DNA of 30,554 bases from Amphritea sp. (lineage in GTDB: Bacteria > Pseudomonadota > Gammaproteobacteria > Pseudomonadales > Balneatricaceae): positions 1 through 30,554 of the forward strand of contig JAGPUU010000431.1 in the NCBI GenBank assembly GCA_018067325.1, read 5' to 3'. Positions within the stretch are counted from its first letter, which is position 1, and every line of letters begins with the position of its first letter. Under the pieces are notes generated by a model. It was not told where the DNA came from and searched no databases. It saw only the letters and a program-made list of their open reading frames with translations. Both the position numbers and the translations under genes were made by a program. Shown piece after piece: positions 6,912-15,228 of the stretch.

Positions 6912-9177
6912 TCGGACGAGTAAGCTGACCCAGACCTAAATCCATCAGCGTCTGACGTAGCTTCATATGGATCTTATCCACATTATCCATAACAATAATC
7001 TCGCTGAGCAGCTCTCTTGCCTGCTCAAAACTGATACCGCGAAGGGCAAATTTCACTTTCGGCAGATTGGTCGCGTTCATTGAGAGAACATCATAGCCCA
7101 TCGCCATCAAGAGAATAGCCCCTCCGGGATCGGACGCCATCTCACCGCAAATACTTACCGACACATTCTCTTTATGGGCTTCCAGCGCGATAAACTGCAG
7201 CGCTTTCAGAACTGCCGGATGGTATGACACATAGAGACCCGCAACCCGCGGATTATTTCGATCAACCGCCAGCAAATACTGAGTCAGGTCATTTGAACCC
7301 ACAGAAATGAAGTCAACCCGACGCGCAAAACGACGCACCTGATAGACCGCAGCAGGTACTTCAATCATCACACCGATAAGCGGCTGATTGATGGAATAGC
7401 CCTCTTCTCGCAGCTCTTCCACCGCCTGAGCGATCAATTTTTTAGAATCATCCACTTCCTGCACATTGGTTACCATCGGCAGCATTATGCGCAGATTGTC
7501 TAACCCTTCAGCAGCCCTCAGCATGGCGCGAATCTGAACGATAAAGATCTCCGGGTGATCCAGCGTTACCCGAATACCCCGCCAGCCAAGAAAGGGATTG
7601 TCTTCTACAATCGGAAAGTATGGCAACGGCTTGTCACCACCAATATCCAGAGTTCGCATCGTTACAGGGCGAGGCGCAAAAGCTTCTAACTGTTGCCGGT
7701 AAGTATCTGTCTGATCCTGCTCACTGGGGAAAAAATCCCGAATCATAAAAGGAATTTCAGTACGGTAGAGACCGATTCCTTCCGCCCCCCGCTCCAGTGA
7801 ACGGGCAACATCAGTGACCAGACCCGTATTAACCCAGAGCGGCATGCGATAGCCATCGGTGGTTTCCGCAGGCAGATCTTTCAGCCCCTCAAGCCCAGCG
7901 TTGACTTCGTTCTCTTCGCGGATAATATCCTGATAGCACCGGGACAGATCGTCTGAAGGGTTAACAAAAACCCGACCGGAGTAACCATCGAGGATTACTT
8001 TTAATCCCTCTATTCGGGTATATGGCAGGTCAACGACCCCCATTACCGTCGGAATACCCATAGAACGGGCTAAAATAGCAGCATGGGAGTTACCCGAGCC
8101 GTTCACCGACAGTAAACCTATCAATTTCTCCGTAGGCACCTCACCCAGCATGGCAGGCGTCAATTCGTCAGCAACCAGAATGGTATTTTCAGGAAACACT
8201 ATTTCAGACAGCGCCGGGCCAGACTCCTGCAAACAGGTCAGCATCCGCCGCCCCAGATCTCGAATATCGCTTGCCCGCTCGCGCAAATAGGGGTCATCCA
8301 TCAATGAGAACTGATGAACATGCTCGCCAATGACTTTTTTCAAGGCGCCCTGAGCCCAGCTACCCTGCTTGATTCGAGCGATCACCTCTCCCGCCAGTGC
8401 GTTATCATCGAGCATACGAATATACACATCGAACAGCTCGCGCTCTTCACTACGCAACCGCTTAGCCAGACTACGCCCGACCTTTTTAATATCCCGACGA
8501 ACCTGAGACAAGGCTTTCTTGAATTTAGCGACTTCTGCTTTGATATCATCAATCTGACGATCAGGTACGCCATCCAGATCCGCCAGTGGAGTCATCACTA
8601 CCGCAGGTCCTATAGCGACACCGACACAGCCAGAGACCCCTTCAAACTTACGGTCTGACTCGGTCTTATTATGACCAGATATCCGGTTAATTGAACCCGT
8701 TGCTTCAGCATGGGCGATCACCCCGGCTAACTGCGCCGACATGGTCACCATAAAAGCTTCTTCAGACTCATCAAACTTACGAATCAGTTTCTGCTGAACC
8801 ACCAATACACCTAACAGGGTTCGGTGGTGAATGATCGGCACCCCAAGAAAAGCATGAAACTTTTTCTCACCGGTGCCTTTTAGATAAGCAAATGCGCTGT
8901 GAATAGAAGCATTTTCAAGATTAATCGGCTCAGCACGCTTTGCCACCATCCCGACAATACCTTCACCCAGCGAGAGTGATACCTGCCCTACCGATTTTTG
9001 ATTCAACCCCTGCGTCGCCATCAACACATAGCGTTCACGGGCCTGATCAAGCATGTAGATAGAACATACATCTGTGCGAATGGCACGCTGCACCCGTCGG
9101 ACAATAACATCCAGCACCGACTCCAGGTCCGGTGCGGCGTTAACCTCCTGCACAATCTTACGCAGCGTCTCCAACAT
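6898..9177 (-). CDS. ptsP: Phosphoenolpyruvate-protein phosphotransferase PtsP (enzyme I-Ntr)
   Basis: First enzyme of the nitrogen-related phosphotransferase system: autophosphorylates with PEP and passes phosphate to NPr. The 759-residue protein has an N-terminal GAF domain (about 1-160), enzyme I N-terminal domain (about 175-400) with the phosphorylated histidine in GSGNSHAAI (His365), and the PEP-utilising barrel (about 420-740) with YRTEIPFM, GGDKPLPYF, VGSNDLTQYLLAVDRNN and the catalytic-cysteine motif SICGEMASD. AAGGAG precedes the ATG and lies across the rppH stop codon. The rppH-ptsP pairing is conserved in gammaproteobacteria. The stop overlaps the convergent NRDE gene. Confidence 0.97.
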   Translation of the reverse strand: MLETLRKIVQEVNAAPDLESVLDVIVRRVQRAIRTDVCSIYMLDQARERYVLMATQGLNQKSVGQVSLSLGEGIVGMVAKRAEPINLENASIHSAFAYLKGTGEKKFHAFLGVPIIHHRTLLGVLVVQQKLIRKFDESEEAFMVTMSAQLAGVIAHAEATGSINRISGHNKTESDRKFEGVSGCVGVAIGPAVVMTPLADLDGVPDRQIDDIKAEVAKFKKALSQVRRDIKKVGRSLAKRLRSEERELFDVYIRMLDDNALAGEVIARIKQGSWAQGALKKVIGEHVHQFSLMDDPYLRERASDIRDLGRRMLTCLQESGPALSEIVFPENTILVADELTPAMLGEVPTEKLIGLLSVNGSGNSHAAILARSMGIPTVMGVVDLPYTRIEGLKVILDGYSGRVFVNPSDDLSRCYQDIIREENEVNAGLEGLKDLPAETTDGYRMPLWVNTGLVTDVARSLERGAEGIGLYRTEIPFMIRDFFPSEQDQTDTYRQQLEAFAPRPVTMRTLDIGGDKPLPYFPIVEDNPFLGWRGIRVTLDHPEIFIVQIRAMLRAAEGLDNLRIMLPMVTNVQEVDDSKKLIAQAVEELREEGYSINQPLIGVMIEVPAAVYQVRRFARRVDFISVGSNDLTQYLLAVDRNNPRVAGLYVSYHPAVLKALQFIALEAHKENVSVSICGEMASDPGGAILLMAMGYDVLSMNATNLPKVKFALRGISFEQARELLSEIIVMDNVDKIHMKLRQTLMDLGLGQLTRPTIPD

Positions 9178-9184
9178 GCAGTGC

Positions 9185-9688
9185 TTACTCCTTTATGTAC
9201 CAGCCACCCAGGACCAGCCGTGTCAGCTTAGGCGACAGTTCACGCATCGCCTTACGATAAACATCCCGTTTAAACGCAACCACTTGCCCCAAAGGATACC
9301 AATAGCTTACCCAACGCCAGCCATCAAACTCGGGGGAATCTGTTGAATCAATCTCTACTGCGCTATCGTCACTTAACATTCGCAGCAGATACCACTTTTG
9401 TTTCTGTCCTACACATACAGGATGGGAATGGTGCCTAATCATTCGTTTGGGCAGTCGGTAACGCAACCAGCCTCGGGTCACAGCGATAACCTCAACATCT
9501 TCAGGTGTGAGGCCAATCTCTTCTTTAAGTTCCCGATACATCGCCTCTTCCGGCGACTCTGACGCATTAATTCCCCCTTGAGGGAACTGCCATGCATTCT
9601 GGCCAATACGTCTTGCCCACAGCACCTGACCCATCGAGTTAGCCAGAATGATACCGACATTCGGCCTGAACCCGTCTGAATCTATCAC
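9185..9688 (-). CDS. rppH: RNA pyrophosphohydrolase
   Basis: A NUDIX enzyme that removes pyrophosphate from the 5' end of mRNAs, triggering RNase E decay. The 167-residue protein has [31 protein letters not shown] with the NUDIX box (REL-KEEIGL), [11 protein letters not shown] and [13 protein letters not shown], all matching RppH of E. coli. The start is GTG at 9688 with AAGGA 8 bases upstream; the following residues [11 protein letters not shown] align with the family N-terminus. It is first in the rppH-ptsP operon and diverges from the HAD phosphatase gene. Confidence 0.97.
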   Translation of the reverse strand: MIDSDGFRPNVGIILANSMGQVLWARRIGQNAWQFPQGGINASESPEEAMYRELKEEIGLTPEDVEVIAVTRGWLRYRLPKRMIRHHSHPVCVGQKQKWYLLRMLSDDSAVEIDSTDSPEFDGWRWVSYWYPLGQVVAFKRDVYRKAMRELSPKLTRLVLGGWYIKE

Positions 9689-9763
9689 GGTGAAGTCCTT
9701 AGAAAATCTTTTCGCTATTGTTCCATAATTTCAGGTACTTCAGCAAATAGCACGGAGAAACAA

Positions 9764-9792
9764 TTGCCACCTCTGCGGTGAGCCTCTATCCT
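9764..9792 (+). promoter_or_regulatory. Sigma-70 promoter of the HAD phosphatase gene
   Basis: TTGCCA (9764-9769), a 17-base spacer and TATCCT (9787-9792). Transcription would start near 9799. An in-frame GTG at 9778 lies inside the spacer and so cannot be the start of the protein if this promoter is used. Confidence 0.6.
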
Positions 9793-9825
9793 AAGCGCTC
9801 TTTTTATACCCTTGGAGATGTTAAA

Positions 9826-10479
9826 TTGAGCCTGGCAATTTTCGATTTGGATAACACCCTACTGAATGGCGACAGTGATCACGCATGGGGCGAATTTCTT
9901 TGCGAAAAAGGGGTCGTTGATAGCGAGTTTTATCGTCAGTCAAACGATTATTTTTACCAGCAGTACCAAGCAGGCACTCTAGACATCTATGAGTTTCTTG
10001 AGTTTGCACTGAAGCCACTGGCTGATAACGAGCCGCAAACACTAACTGCGCTTCACCAGGAATTCATGGAGATAAAAATCGCTCCAATGATGCTAAAAAA
10101 AGCGGTCACGCTACTTCAGAAACACCGGGACCAGGGTGATTATCTGCTTATCATCACCGCTACCAATCGCTTCGTTACCGGCCCAATAGCCAAGCTATTA
10201 GGCGTTGACGACACTCTCGCGACAGAACCTGAACTGATTGATGGCCGCTACACTGGCAAAGTTGCTGGCACCCCCTGTTTCCAGGCGGGAAAAGTAGAAC
10301 GACTCAATAGCTGGCTTACAGAAACTAACCACACATTAGAGAATAGCTATTTTTACAGTGATTCTATCAATGACAAACCACTTCTGGATCGGGTCACCAA
10401 TCCAGTTGCCGTCGACCCGGATGAGTTATTGAAACAGGCTGCTGGAGAAAATGGCTGGCCGGTAATCAGCCTTCGCTAA
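9826..10479 (+). CDS. HAD-IB family phosphatase (SerB-like)
   Basis: A 217-residue haloacid dehalogenase superfamily hydrolase: motif I IFDLDNTLLNGDSD with nucleophile and acid Asp7 and Asp9, motif II LIITATNRFVTGPIA, and motif III YFYSDSINDKPLL. Subfamily IB includes phosphoserine phosphatase and related phosphomonoesterases; the natural substrate is not shown by sequence. I chose the TTG at 9826 because GGAG lies 8 bases before it and the encoded N-terminus (MSLAIFDLDNT) matches close relatives; the alternative GTG at 9778 adds 16 residues, lacks a ribosome-binding site and falls inside the promoter. A homologue next to rppH is conserved in Pseudomonas. Confidence 0.9.
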   Translation: MSLAIFDLDNTLLNGDSDHAWGEFLCEKGVVDSEFYRQSNDYFYQQYQAGTLDIYEFLEFALKPLADNEPQTLTALHQEFMEIKIAPMMLKKAVTLLQKHRDQGDYLLIITATNRFVTGPIAKLLGVDDTLATEPELIDGRYTGKVAGTPCFQAGKVERLNSWLTETNHTLENSYFYSDSINDKPLLDRVTNPVAVDPDELLKQAAGENGWPVISLR

Positions 10480-10503
10480 AGCCGATAACCAGGCACTCCC
10501 AAC

Positions 10504-10536
10504 AACGCTCCACACTGATCAATGGGGCGTTTTTTT
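10504..10536 (+). terminator. Rho-independent terminator after the HAD phosphatase gene
   Basis: AACGCTCC pairs with GGGGCGTT (one G-T pair) around a 12-base loop, and a run of seven T follows. It lies 24 bases after the stop codon. Confidence 0.85.
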
Positions 10537-10552
10537 GTGCCCATTAACCTCA

Positions 10553-10598
10553 GACTATTAACAAAATAGTCAGTTCTAATTGGTGAAATCACTATTTT
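10553..10598. repeat. Cluster of inverted ACTATT half-sites before the CBS gene
   Basis: GACTATT (10553-10559) and AATAGTC (10565-10571) form a 7-base inverted repeat with a 5-base spacer. The overlapping AAAATAGT (10563-10570) is also the exact complement of ACTATTTT (10591-10598). Three copies of one half-site within 46 bases, between a terminator and the ribosome-binding site of the next gene, suggest an operator for a dimeric regulator; the protein is unknown. Confidence 0.45.
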
Positions 10599-10649
10599 AC
10601 TGCAAGACTGTGAGTAAGCACTTTTAATAACAAGCAGGAGGCGAAGGCG

Positions 10650-11054
10650 ATGATACTGATTAAAGACATCATGTCTGGGAACCTTACTCCACTCACTGAA
10701 GAGATGTCTCTGCCTCAGGCAGTAGATCACCTGATGACCAGTAATATGCTCGGCCTTCCTGTAGTGGATAATAACAAACGACTCACAGGCTTTCTTTCTG
10801 AACACGACTGTATCCCTTACCTACTTGGCGACAGCTACCATTGCGATAGCCACGTATTAGTGAAGGATATGATGCAACGGGATCCATTAACGGTGAAACC
10901 GTCCAATACCGTACTGGAACTGGCCCAGATAATGGCGACCAATAAACCAAAGATCTATCCAGTAGTTGAAAACGGTATTCTGGTCGGCTTGGTTAAGCGT
11001 GGGCAAGTCATGGCAGCACTCAATCAGCAACTAAAACAGTGCCGCGTGGCCTGA
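10650..11054 (+). CDS. Tandem CBS-domain protein
   Basis: A 134-residue protein made almost wholly of two CBS domains, a Bateman module that usually senses adenine nucleotides: CBS1 about residues 1-60 (IKDIMSGNLTPLTEEMSL, LPVVDNNKRLTGFLSEHDC) and CBS2 about 68-125 (VKDMMQRDPLTVKPSNTV, YPVVENGILVGLVKRGQV). There is no attached enzyme or channel domain, so it is probably a stand-alone regulatory or scavenging protein; its partner is unknown. The start has a strong AGGAGG. It is a single-gene unit between two terminators, with an inverted-repeat cluster upstream. Confidence 0.9.
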   Translation: MILIKDIMSGNLTPLTEEMSLPQAVDHLMTSNMLGLPVVDNNKRLTGFLSEHDCIPYLLGDSYHCDSHVLVKDMMQRDPLTVKPSNTVLELAQIMATNKPKIYPVVENGILVGLVKRGQVMAALNQQLKQCRVA

Positions 11055-11084
11055 CAGCTATCCACTAAGGGATCACAAAGACAA

Positions 11085-11109
11085 AAAAATGCGCCCTAGG
11101 CGCATTTTT
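11085..11109. terminator. Bidirectional terminator between the CBS gene and tas
   Basis: AAAAATGCGCC, loop CTA, GGCGCATTTTT. The A run on one side and T run on the other make it usable for the CBS gene (plus) and tas (minus), which converge here. Confidence 0.9.
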
Positions 11110-11127
11110 ATTATAGCCGCTCTACGA

Positions 11128-12165
11128 TTACGGGCAGGGATTAGAGAATCGAATACCAATCACCTCTATCTCTGCCAGCATCTCGTCTGAAAGCTTGAGA
11201 TCGATCGAGCCAATATTACTCTTCAATTGCTCCATTGTGGTCGCACCAATAATATTACTCCCAACAAACGGACGACTGTTAACAAACGCCAGCGCCATCT
11301 GAGCCGGATCAAGACCATGATCCCGCGCCAGTTGTACATACGCAGCGGTCGCTTGCAGCCCAGCCTCGGTCAAGTAACGCGAGAACCGGGGAAACTGATT
11401 AATCCGTGCCTGCGGCCCCGCACTGCCATCCAGATATTTACCGCTCAACGTACCGAACGCCAACGGCGAGTAGGCCAAAAGTTCGACCTCTTCGCGCAAT
11501 AGCACCTCGGTCAGCCCCACCTCATCCTTACGGTTTAACAAGTTATAAGGATTCTGTACTGAAACCACCCGGGGCAGCCCCAACGCCTCAGCATAACTGA
11601 GAAACTTCATCACTCCCCAGGGCACCTCATTAGAGAGACCCACGTAACGAATTAACCCTTCATCAACCAACTCTTTGAGCGCTTCAAGCGTTTCCAGAAT
11701 AGGCGTTCCATCCGTCTCCGGCTGATGTTGATAATTCAACTGGCCAAAAAAGTTAGTTGCCCGTTCAGGCCAATGCAGTTGATAGAGGTCGATATAATCT
11801 GTCTGTAAACGCTGCAGACTAGTGGTGATCGCTGCTCTGATATTAGCCTTATTAAGACGCACGTCCGGCCGGATATGTTGAGCCATCTCTGCGGGACCGG
11901 CCACTTTAGTGGCAATAATCAGCTGACCCCGGTTACCCCGGGCCTTGAGCCAACTACCGATATACTGCTCCGTACGCCCCTGAGTTTCAGCCATCGGAGG
12001 AACGGGATACATCTCCGCCGTATCAATAAAGTTAATCCCTTGAGCCACCGCATAATCCAGCTGCTCATGAGCTTCAGCTTCACTATTCTGCTGCCCAAAG
12101 GTCATCGTTCCCAGACAGAGACGACTGACATTCAGATCACTACCACCGAGCAATTTACAGTCCAT
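11128..12165 (-). CDS. tas: NADP(H)-dependent aldo-keto reductase, Tas family
   Basis: A 345-residue aldo-keto reductase with the barrel signature LGTMTFGQQNSEAEAHEQLD, the catalytic Asp48-x4-Tyr53 in FIDTAEMY, Lys87 in ATKVAG and the His in LYQLHWPER. The Tas-specific insert (AETQGRTEQYIGSWL and the segment after LHWPER) and the length match E. coli Tas, a protein able to restore tyrosine prototrophy in some starving mutants; the normal substrate is not known. A run AAGGGGGA precedes the ATG. It follows rlmI by 22 bases on the same strand, so the two likely share a transcript ending at 11085-11109. Confidence 0.92.
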   Translation of the reverse strand: MDCKLLGGSDLNVSRLCLGTMTFGQQNSEAEAHEQLDYAVAQGINFIDTAEMYPVPPMAETQGRTEQYIGSWLKARGNRGQLIIATKVAGPAEMAQHIRPDVRLNKANIRAAITTSLQRLQTDYIDLYQLHWPERATNFFGQLNYQHQPETDGTPILETLEALKELVDEGLIRYVGLSNEVPWGVMKFLSYAEALGLPRVVSVQNPYNLLNRKDEVGLTEVLLREEVELLAYSPLAFGTLSGKYLDGSAGPQARINQFPRFSRYLTEAGLQATAAYVQLARDHGLDPAQMALAFVNSRPFVGSNIIGATTMEQLKSNIGSIDLKLSDEMLAEIEVIGIRFSNPCP

Positions 12166-12187
12166 TATTCCCCCTTATCGGCTCTAC

Positions 12188-13378
12188 TTATGCGGTCGGC
12201 AACAGCCGAACAAAGTATGACTTAAGATAATCGGTTTCCACAATCGCCGGATGGATCGGGTGATCTGCACCCTGGTGACCCTGATCAAAGATCTGCGCCT
12301 GACGTTCGACCGTGCGACTTTCTGAGCGGATAATATCCACCAGCCGCTCCCGCTGCAGATGCATTGAGCAAGACGCAGAGATCAATATGCCGTTCTTTGC
12401 CACCAACCGCATCGCCAGTTGATTAATCCGCTTATAGGCTTGCTCGCCATTGCGGATATCCTTACGCCGTTGAATAAAGCCGGGCGGATCAAGAATCACC
12501 ACATCAAACTTTTCAGCCTCTTCCAAGAGCATTTTACAGCCTTCAAACGCATCGCCCTTGATCGTTGTAAAGCGCTCTGCGCCACCATTCAGGGCGGCAT
12601 TCTGATCCGCCACATTCAAGGCAAACTCGGAGGCATCAAGACAGGTTACATGCTCAGCTCCCGCCGCCAGCGCCTGCACACCCCAGCCACCGATATAGCT
12701 AAACAGATCCAGTACCCGCTTACCCTTCACATGCTGCTGCATCCGGGCCCGGTTGTCCCGATGATCATAGAACCAGCCGGTTTTCTGTCCCGTATGTACC
12801 GGCGCCAGGAACGGCACGCCGTTCTCTTCGAACGGTACCAGTTCAGGCACTTCACCAAAGGCGACTTCAGAGTAGCTTTCCAACCCTTCGGTCTGACGCA
12901 TTTTGCCATCATTGCGGAATAAGATGCCTTGTGGCTTAAAGACTTTCTCCAGCGCCGCAACGATATCCTCTTTGAACAACTCCATCCCTGCGGTAGAGAT
13001 CTGTACCACAAAGATATCAAAGAACCGATCGATCACTAGCCCGGACAGACCATCGCTGTCGCCAAAAATCAATCGGTAGCAAGGCTTATCAAAACAAGCT
13101 TCACGCAGCGACAGGGCGATATTCAGTCGATGGACAATCAGGGAGCGATCCAACGGAATCTTTACGTCGCGACTGAAAAGACGCCCACAGATCAGTGTAT
13201 TAGGGTTCACATAGGCCAGCCCTACCGGCTTACCACTGGAGCTCTCAACCACTACCTGTTCACCGGGCGTAAACTGCTTCAGCGGGGTCAGTTTAATATT
13301 GACTTCGTTACTGTAGATCCAGACATGGCCACCACGAAGACGCTTATCAGCACCGGGATTCAAACGTAATTGTTGCAA
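12188..13378 (-). CDS. rlmI: 23S rRNA m5C1962 methyltransferase
   Basis: Methylates C1962 of 23S rRNA with S-adenosylmethionine. The 396-residue protein has an N-terminal PUA RNA-binding domain (about 1-75, RLRGGHVWIYSNEV), a central domain with TGQKTGWFYDHRDNR (196-210), and a Rossmann methyltransferase domain with SAM motif DLFSYIGGWG (224-233), DPPGF (297-301) and the catalytic cysteine in SASCSMH (Cys337). The start is TTG at 13378: AAGG lies 9 bases before it and the encoded residues (MQQLRLNPGADKRLRGGHVW) match the family start. A TATACT -10-like box on the minus strand lies at 13424-13429. Confidence 0.95.
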   Translation of the reverse strand: MQQLRLNPGADKRLRGGHVWIYSNEVNIKLTPLKQFTPGEQVVVESSSGKPVGLAYVNPNTLICGRLFSRDVKIPLDRSLIVHRLNIALSLREACFDKPCYRLIFGDSDGLSGLVIDRFFDIFVVQISTAGMELFKEDIVAALEKVFKPQGILFRNDGKMRQTEGLESYSEVAFGEVPELVPFEENGVPFLAPVHTGQKTGWFYDHRDNRARMQQHVKGKRVLDLFSYIGGWGVQALAAGAEHVTCLDASEFALNVADQNAALNGGAERFTTIKGDAFEGCKMLLEEAEKFDVVILDPPGFIQRRKDIRNGEQAYKRINQLAMRLVAKNGILISASCSMHLQRERLVDIIRSESRTVERQAQIFDQGHQGADHPIHPAIVETDYLKSYFVRLLPTA

Positions 13379-13441
13379 AGAAAGTTACCTTCAAGGTTAC
13401 ATTTTTTTAATCGGACTTAGCACAGTATAGCGAGAGTCCAG

Positions 13442-13472
13442 AAAACAGAAAGCCCCGCCAGTGGCAGGGCTT
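13442..13472 (-). terminator. Rho-independent terminator after gcvH
   Basis: On the minus strand AAGCCC-T-GCC, loop ACT, GGC-G-GGGCTT forms a stem with one internal mismatch, followed by TTTCTGTTTTC. It lies 20 bases after the gcvH stop and ends the gcvTH transcript. Confidence 0.75.
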
Positions 13473-13491
13473 AGTGGCCAAGACGTCGTTA

Positions 13492-13884
13492 TCAGCTTTC
13501 GGCTTCGCACAACTCAGCATAGCCATCAGCATCCAGCAGGCCTGCCGTTTCAGAGGCCTCTGACAGACGAATCTTAATAAACCAGCCATCACCATATGGA
13601 TCACTGTTTACCAACTCAGGGGAATCTTCCAGCTCTTCGTTGACTGCAACGATCTGGCCGCTCAATGGCGCGTATATGTCAGAAGCTGCTTTTACAGATT
13701 CAACCACACCAATGTCATCACCTACAGCGAAGTCGGCACCCACATCTGGAAGCTCAACAAACACTACATCGCCCAGAAGATCCTGGGCATGATCGGTAAC
13801 ACCTATAGCAACTACGCCATCACCTTCATCACGGATCCATTCATGGCTGGCAACATACTTCAGATCACTTGGGATATCGCTCAT
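13492..13884 (-). CDS. gcvH: Glycine cleavage system H protein
   Basis: Lipoyl carrier that shuttles the aminomethyl group of glycine between the P, T and L proteins. The 130-residue protein has the lipoylation site in [13 protein letters not shown] (Lys65) within a hammerhead lipoyl domain, plus the N-terminal [20 protein letters not shown] typical of GcvH. GGAAAGAG precedes the ATG. It starts 24 bases after gcvT; gcvP, the decarboxylase, is not in this window, so the usual gcvTHP operon is split or rearranged here. Confidence 0.97.
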   Translation of the reverse strand: MSDIPSDLKYVASHEWIRDEGDGVVAIGVTDHAQDLLGDVVFVELPDVGADFAVGDDIGVVESVKAASDIYAPLSGQIVAVNEELEDSPELVNSDPYGDGWFIKIRLSEASETAGLLDADGYAELCEAES

Positions 13885-13908
13885 TATTCTCTTTCCTACA
13901 GTGAGAGT

Positions 13909-15015
13909 TTATGAAAACACTTTCTCGCCATTACGTACGAATGACGGCTTAACCACTTTTACTTCTACCAGTTTGCCACGCATATCTACATGACATGTAT
14001 CAGCAACATCGGCTGATACACGGGCCATCGCTATAGAACAGCCCAATGTTGGAGAGAAAGTACCACTGGTAATTTCACCCGCTTCCTCGCCATTTATAAC
14101 AACTTTCTGGTGACTACGCAGTACACCACGATTTTCCAGCACCAAACCGACCATCTTCTCTTGCACGCCAGCTGCGCGCTGTTTTTCCAGCGCACTACGG
14201 CCAATAAAGTCACGATCCGCTGGTTCCCATGCGACAGTCCAGCCCATATTAGCAGCCAGTGGCGAGACTTTCTCGTCCATATCCAAACCGTAAAGGTTCA
14301 TGCCAGCCTCCAGACGCAACGTATCCCGTGCACCCAGACCACAGGGAGTTACATCCGCATCAAAAAGTGCCTGCCAGAAGTCTGCAACATACTCTTCCGG
14401 CACCATCACCTCAAGCCCGTCTTCGCCAGTATAGCCTGTTCTGGCAAAAAACCAGCCTTCAGACTCAACCCCCTGAAAGGGTTTCAAACCATCAATCAGT
14501 TTGACCCGGGATTCACTCAGTATGGACTCGACTTTTGCCAGTGCATTCGGCCCTTGAATCGCCACCATAGACAGCTCAGGGCGCTCGGTCAGAGCAACAC
14601 CGTCAAACTTCGCCGTGTGATCTGCCATCCAGCGAAGGTCTTTCTCACGGGTCGCACAATTAACGACTACGCGAAACCACTCACCGGCAACATCGGGATC
14701 GGTCATCAGGTATACGATCAGGTCATCAACAACCCCACCCATCTCATTCAGCATCCCGCTATAGAGCGCTTTGCCCTGCTGCTGCAACTGGACAACATCA
14801 TTCGCCAACAGGTACCGCAGGTACTCTTTACTGTCAGCTCCGGTTACATCAACCACCGTCATATGAGATACATCAAACATACCGGCATCGGTACGTACTT
14901 TGTGATGCTCTTCGACCTGTGATCCGTAATTAATAGGCATTTCCCAGCCGCCAAAACCAACCAGCTTGGCATTCATCTGCTGGTGCTTTTCGTATAGTGC
15001 GGTTTTCTGTCCCAT
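13909..15015 (-). CDS. gcvT: Glycine cleavage system aminomethyltransferase (T protein)
   Basis: Transfers the methylene group from aminomethyl-lipoyl-H protein to tetrahydrofolate, releasing ammonia and forming methylene-THF. The 368-residue protein shows [69 protein letters not shown] and the C-terminal domain ending [11 protein letters not shown] chose the ATG at 15015 ([11 protein letters not shown]), which gives a family-like length and has GAG 9 bases upstream; an in-frame start at 15066 adds 17 unmatched residues. The product feeds ThyA and other C1 reactions encoded in this window. Confidence 0.97.
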   Translation of the reverse strand: MGQKTALYEKHQQMNAKLVGFGGWEMPINYGSQVEEHHKVRTDAGMFDVSHMTVVDVTGADSKEYLRYLLANDVVQLQQQGKALYSGMLNEMGGVVDDLIVYLMTDPDVAGEWFRVVVNCATREKDLRWMADHTAKFDGVALTERPELSMVAIQGPNALAKVESILSESRVKLIDGLKPFQGVESEGWFFARTGYTGEDGLEVMVPEEYVADFWQALFDADVTPCGLGARDTLRLEAGMNLYGLDMDEKVSPLAANMGWTVAWEPADRDFIGRSALEKQRAAGVQEKMVGLVLENRGVLRSHQKVVINGEEAGEITSGTFSPTLGCSIAMARVSADVADTCHVDMRGKLVEVKVVKPSFVRNGEKVFS

Positions 15016-15228
15016 ACTCTGCAACTCTTTTATCCTGAGCAATCTTCGATCACTCTGTACTGGCACTGTTAATTATTATTCTCAGTACTGCGCCTTTAGG
15101 CTTCAACTGAAAAGGGCAGATAATGTATATAGATTCACCGGTCAGTGCAAATTTTGCCCAGCTTTTCCCCTGCGACATTAGTTCTAACCCCGTGAGGTTC
15201 TGTCTAAAGAACAGATCGATGGTTCAGG

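Noticed and set aside
12419..12922. 167-codon plus-strand open frame opposite rlmI
   Set aside because: It is a shadow of the rlmI codon pattern; no protein family features.
14110..14922. 270-codon plus-strand open frame opposite gcvT
   Set aside because: No ribosome-binding site or recognisable domain; gcvT on the minus strand is a clear family match.
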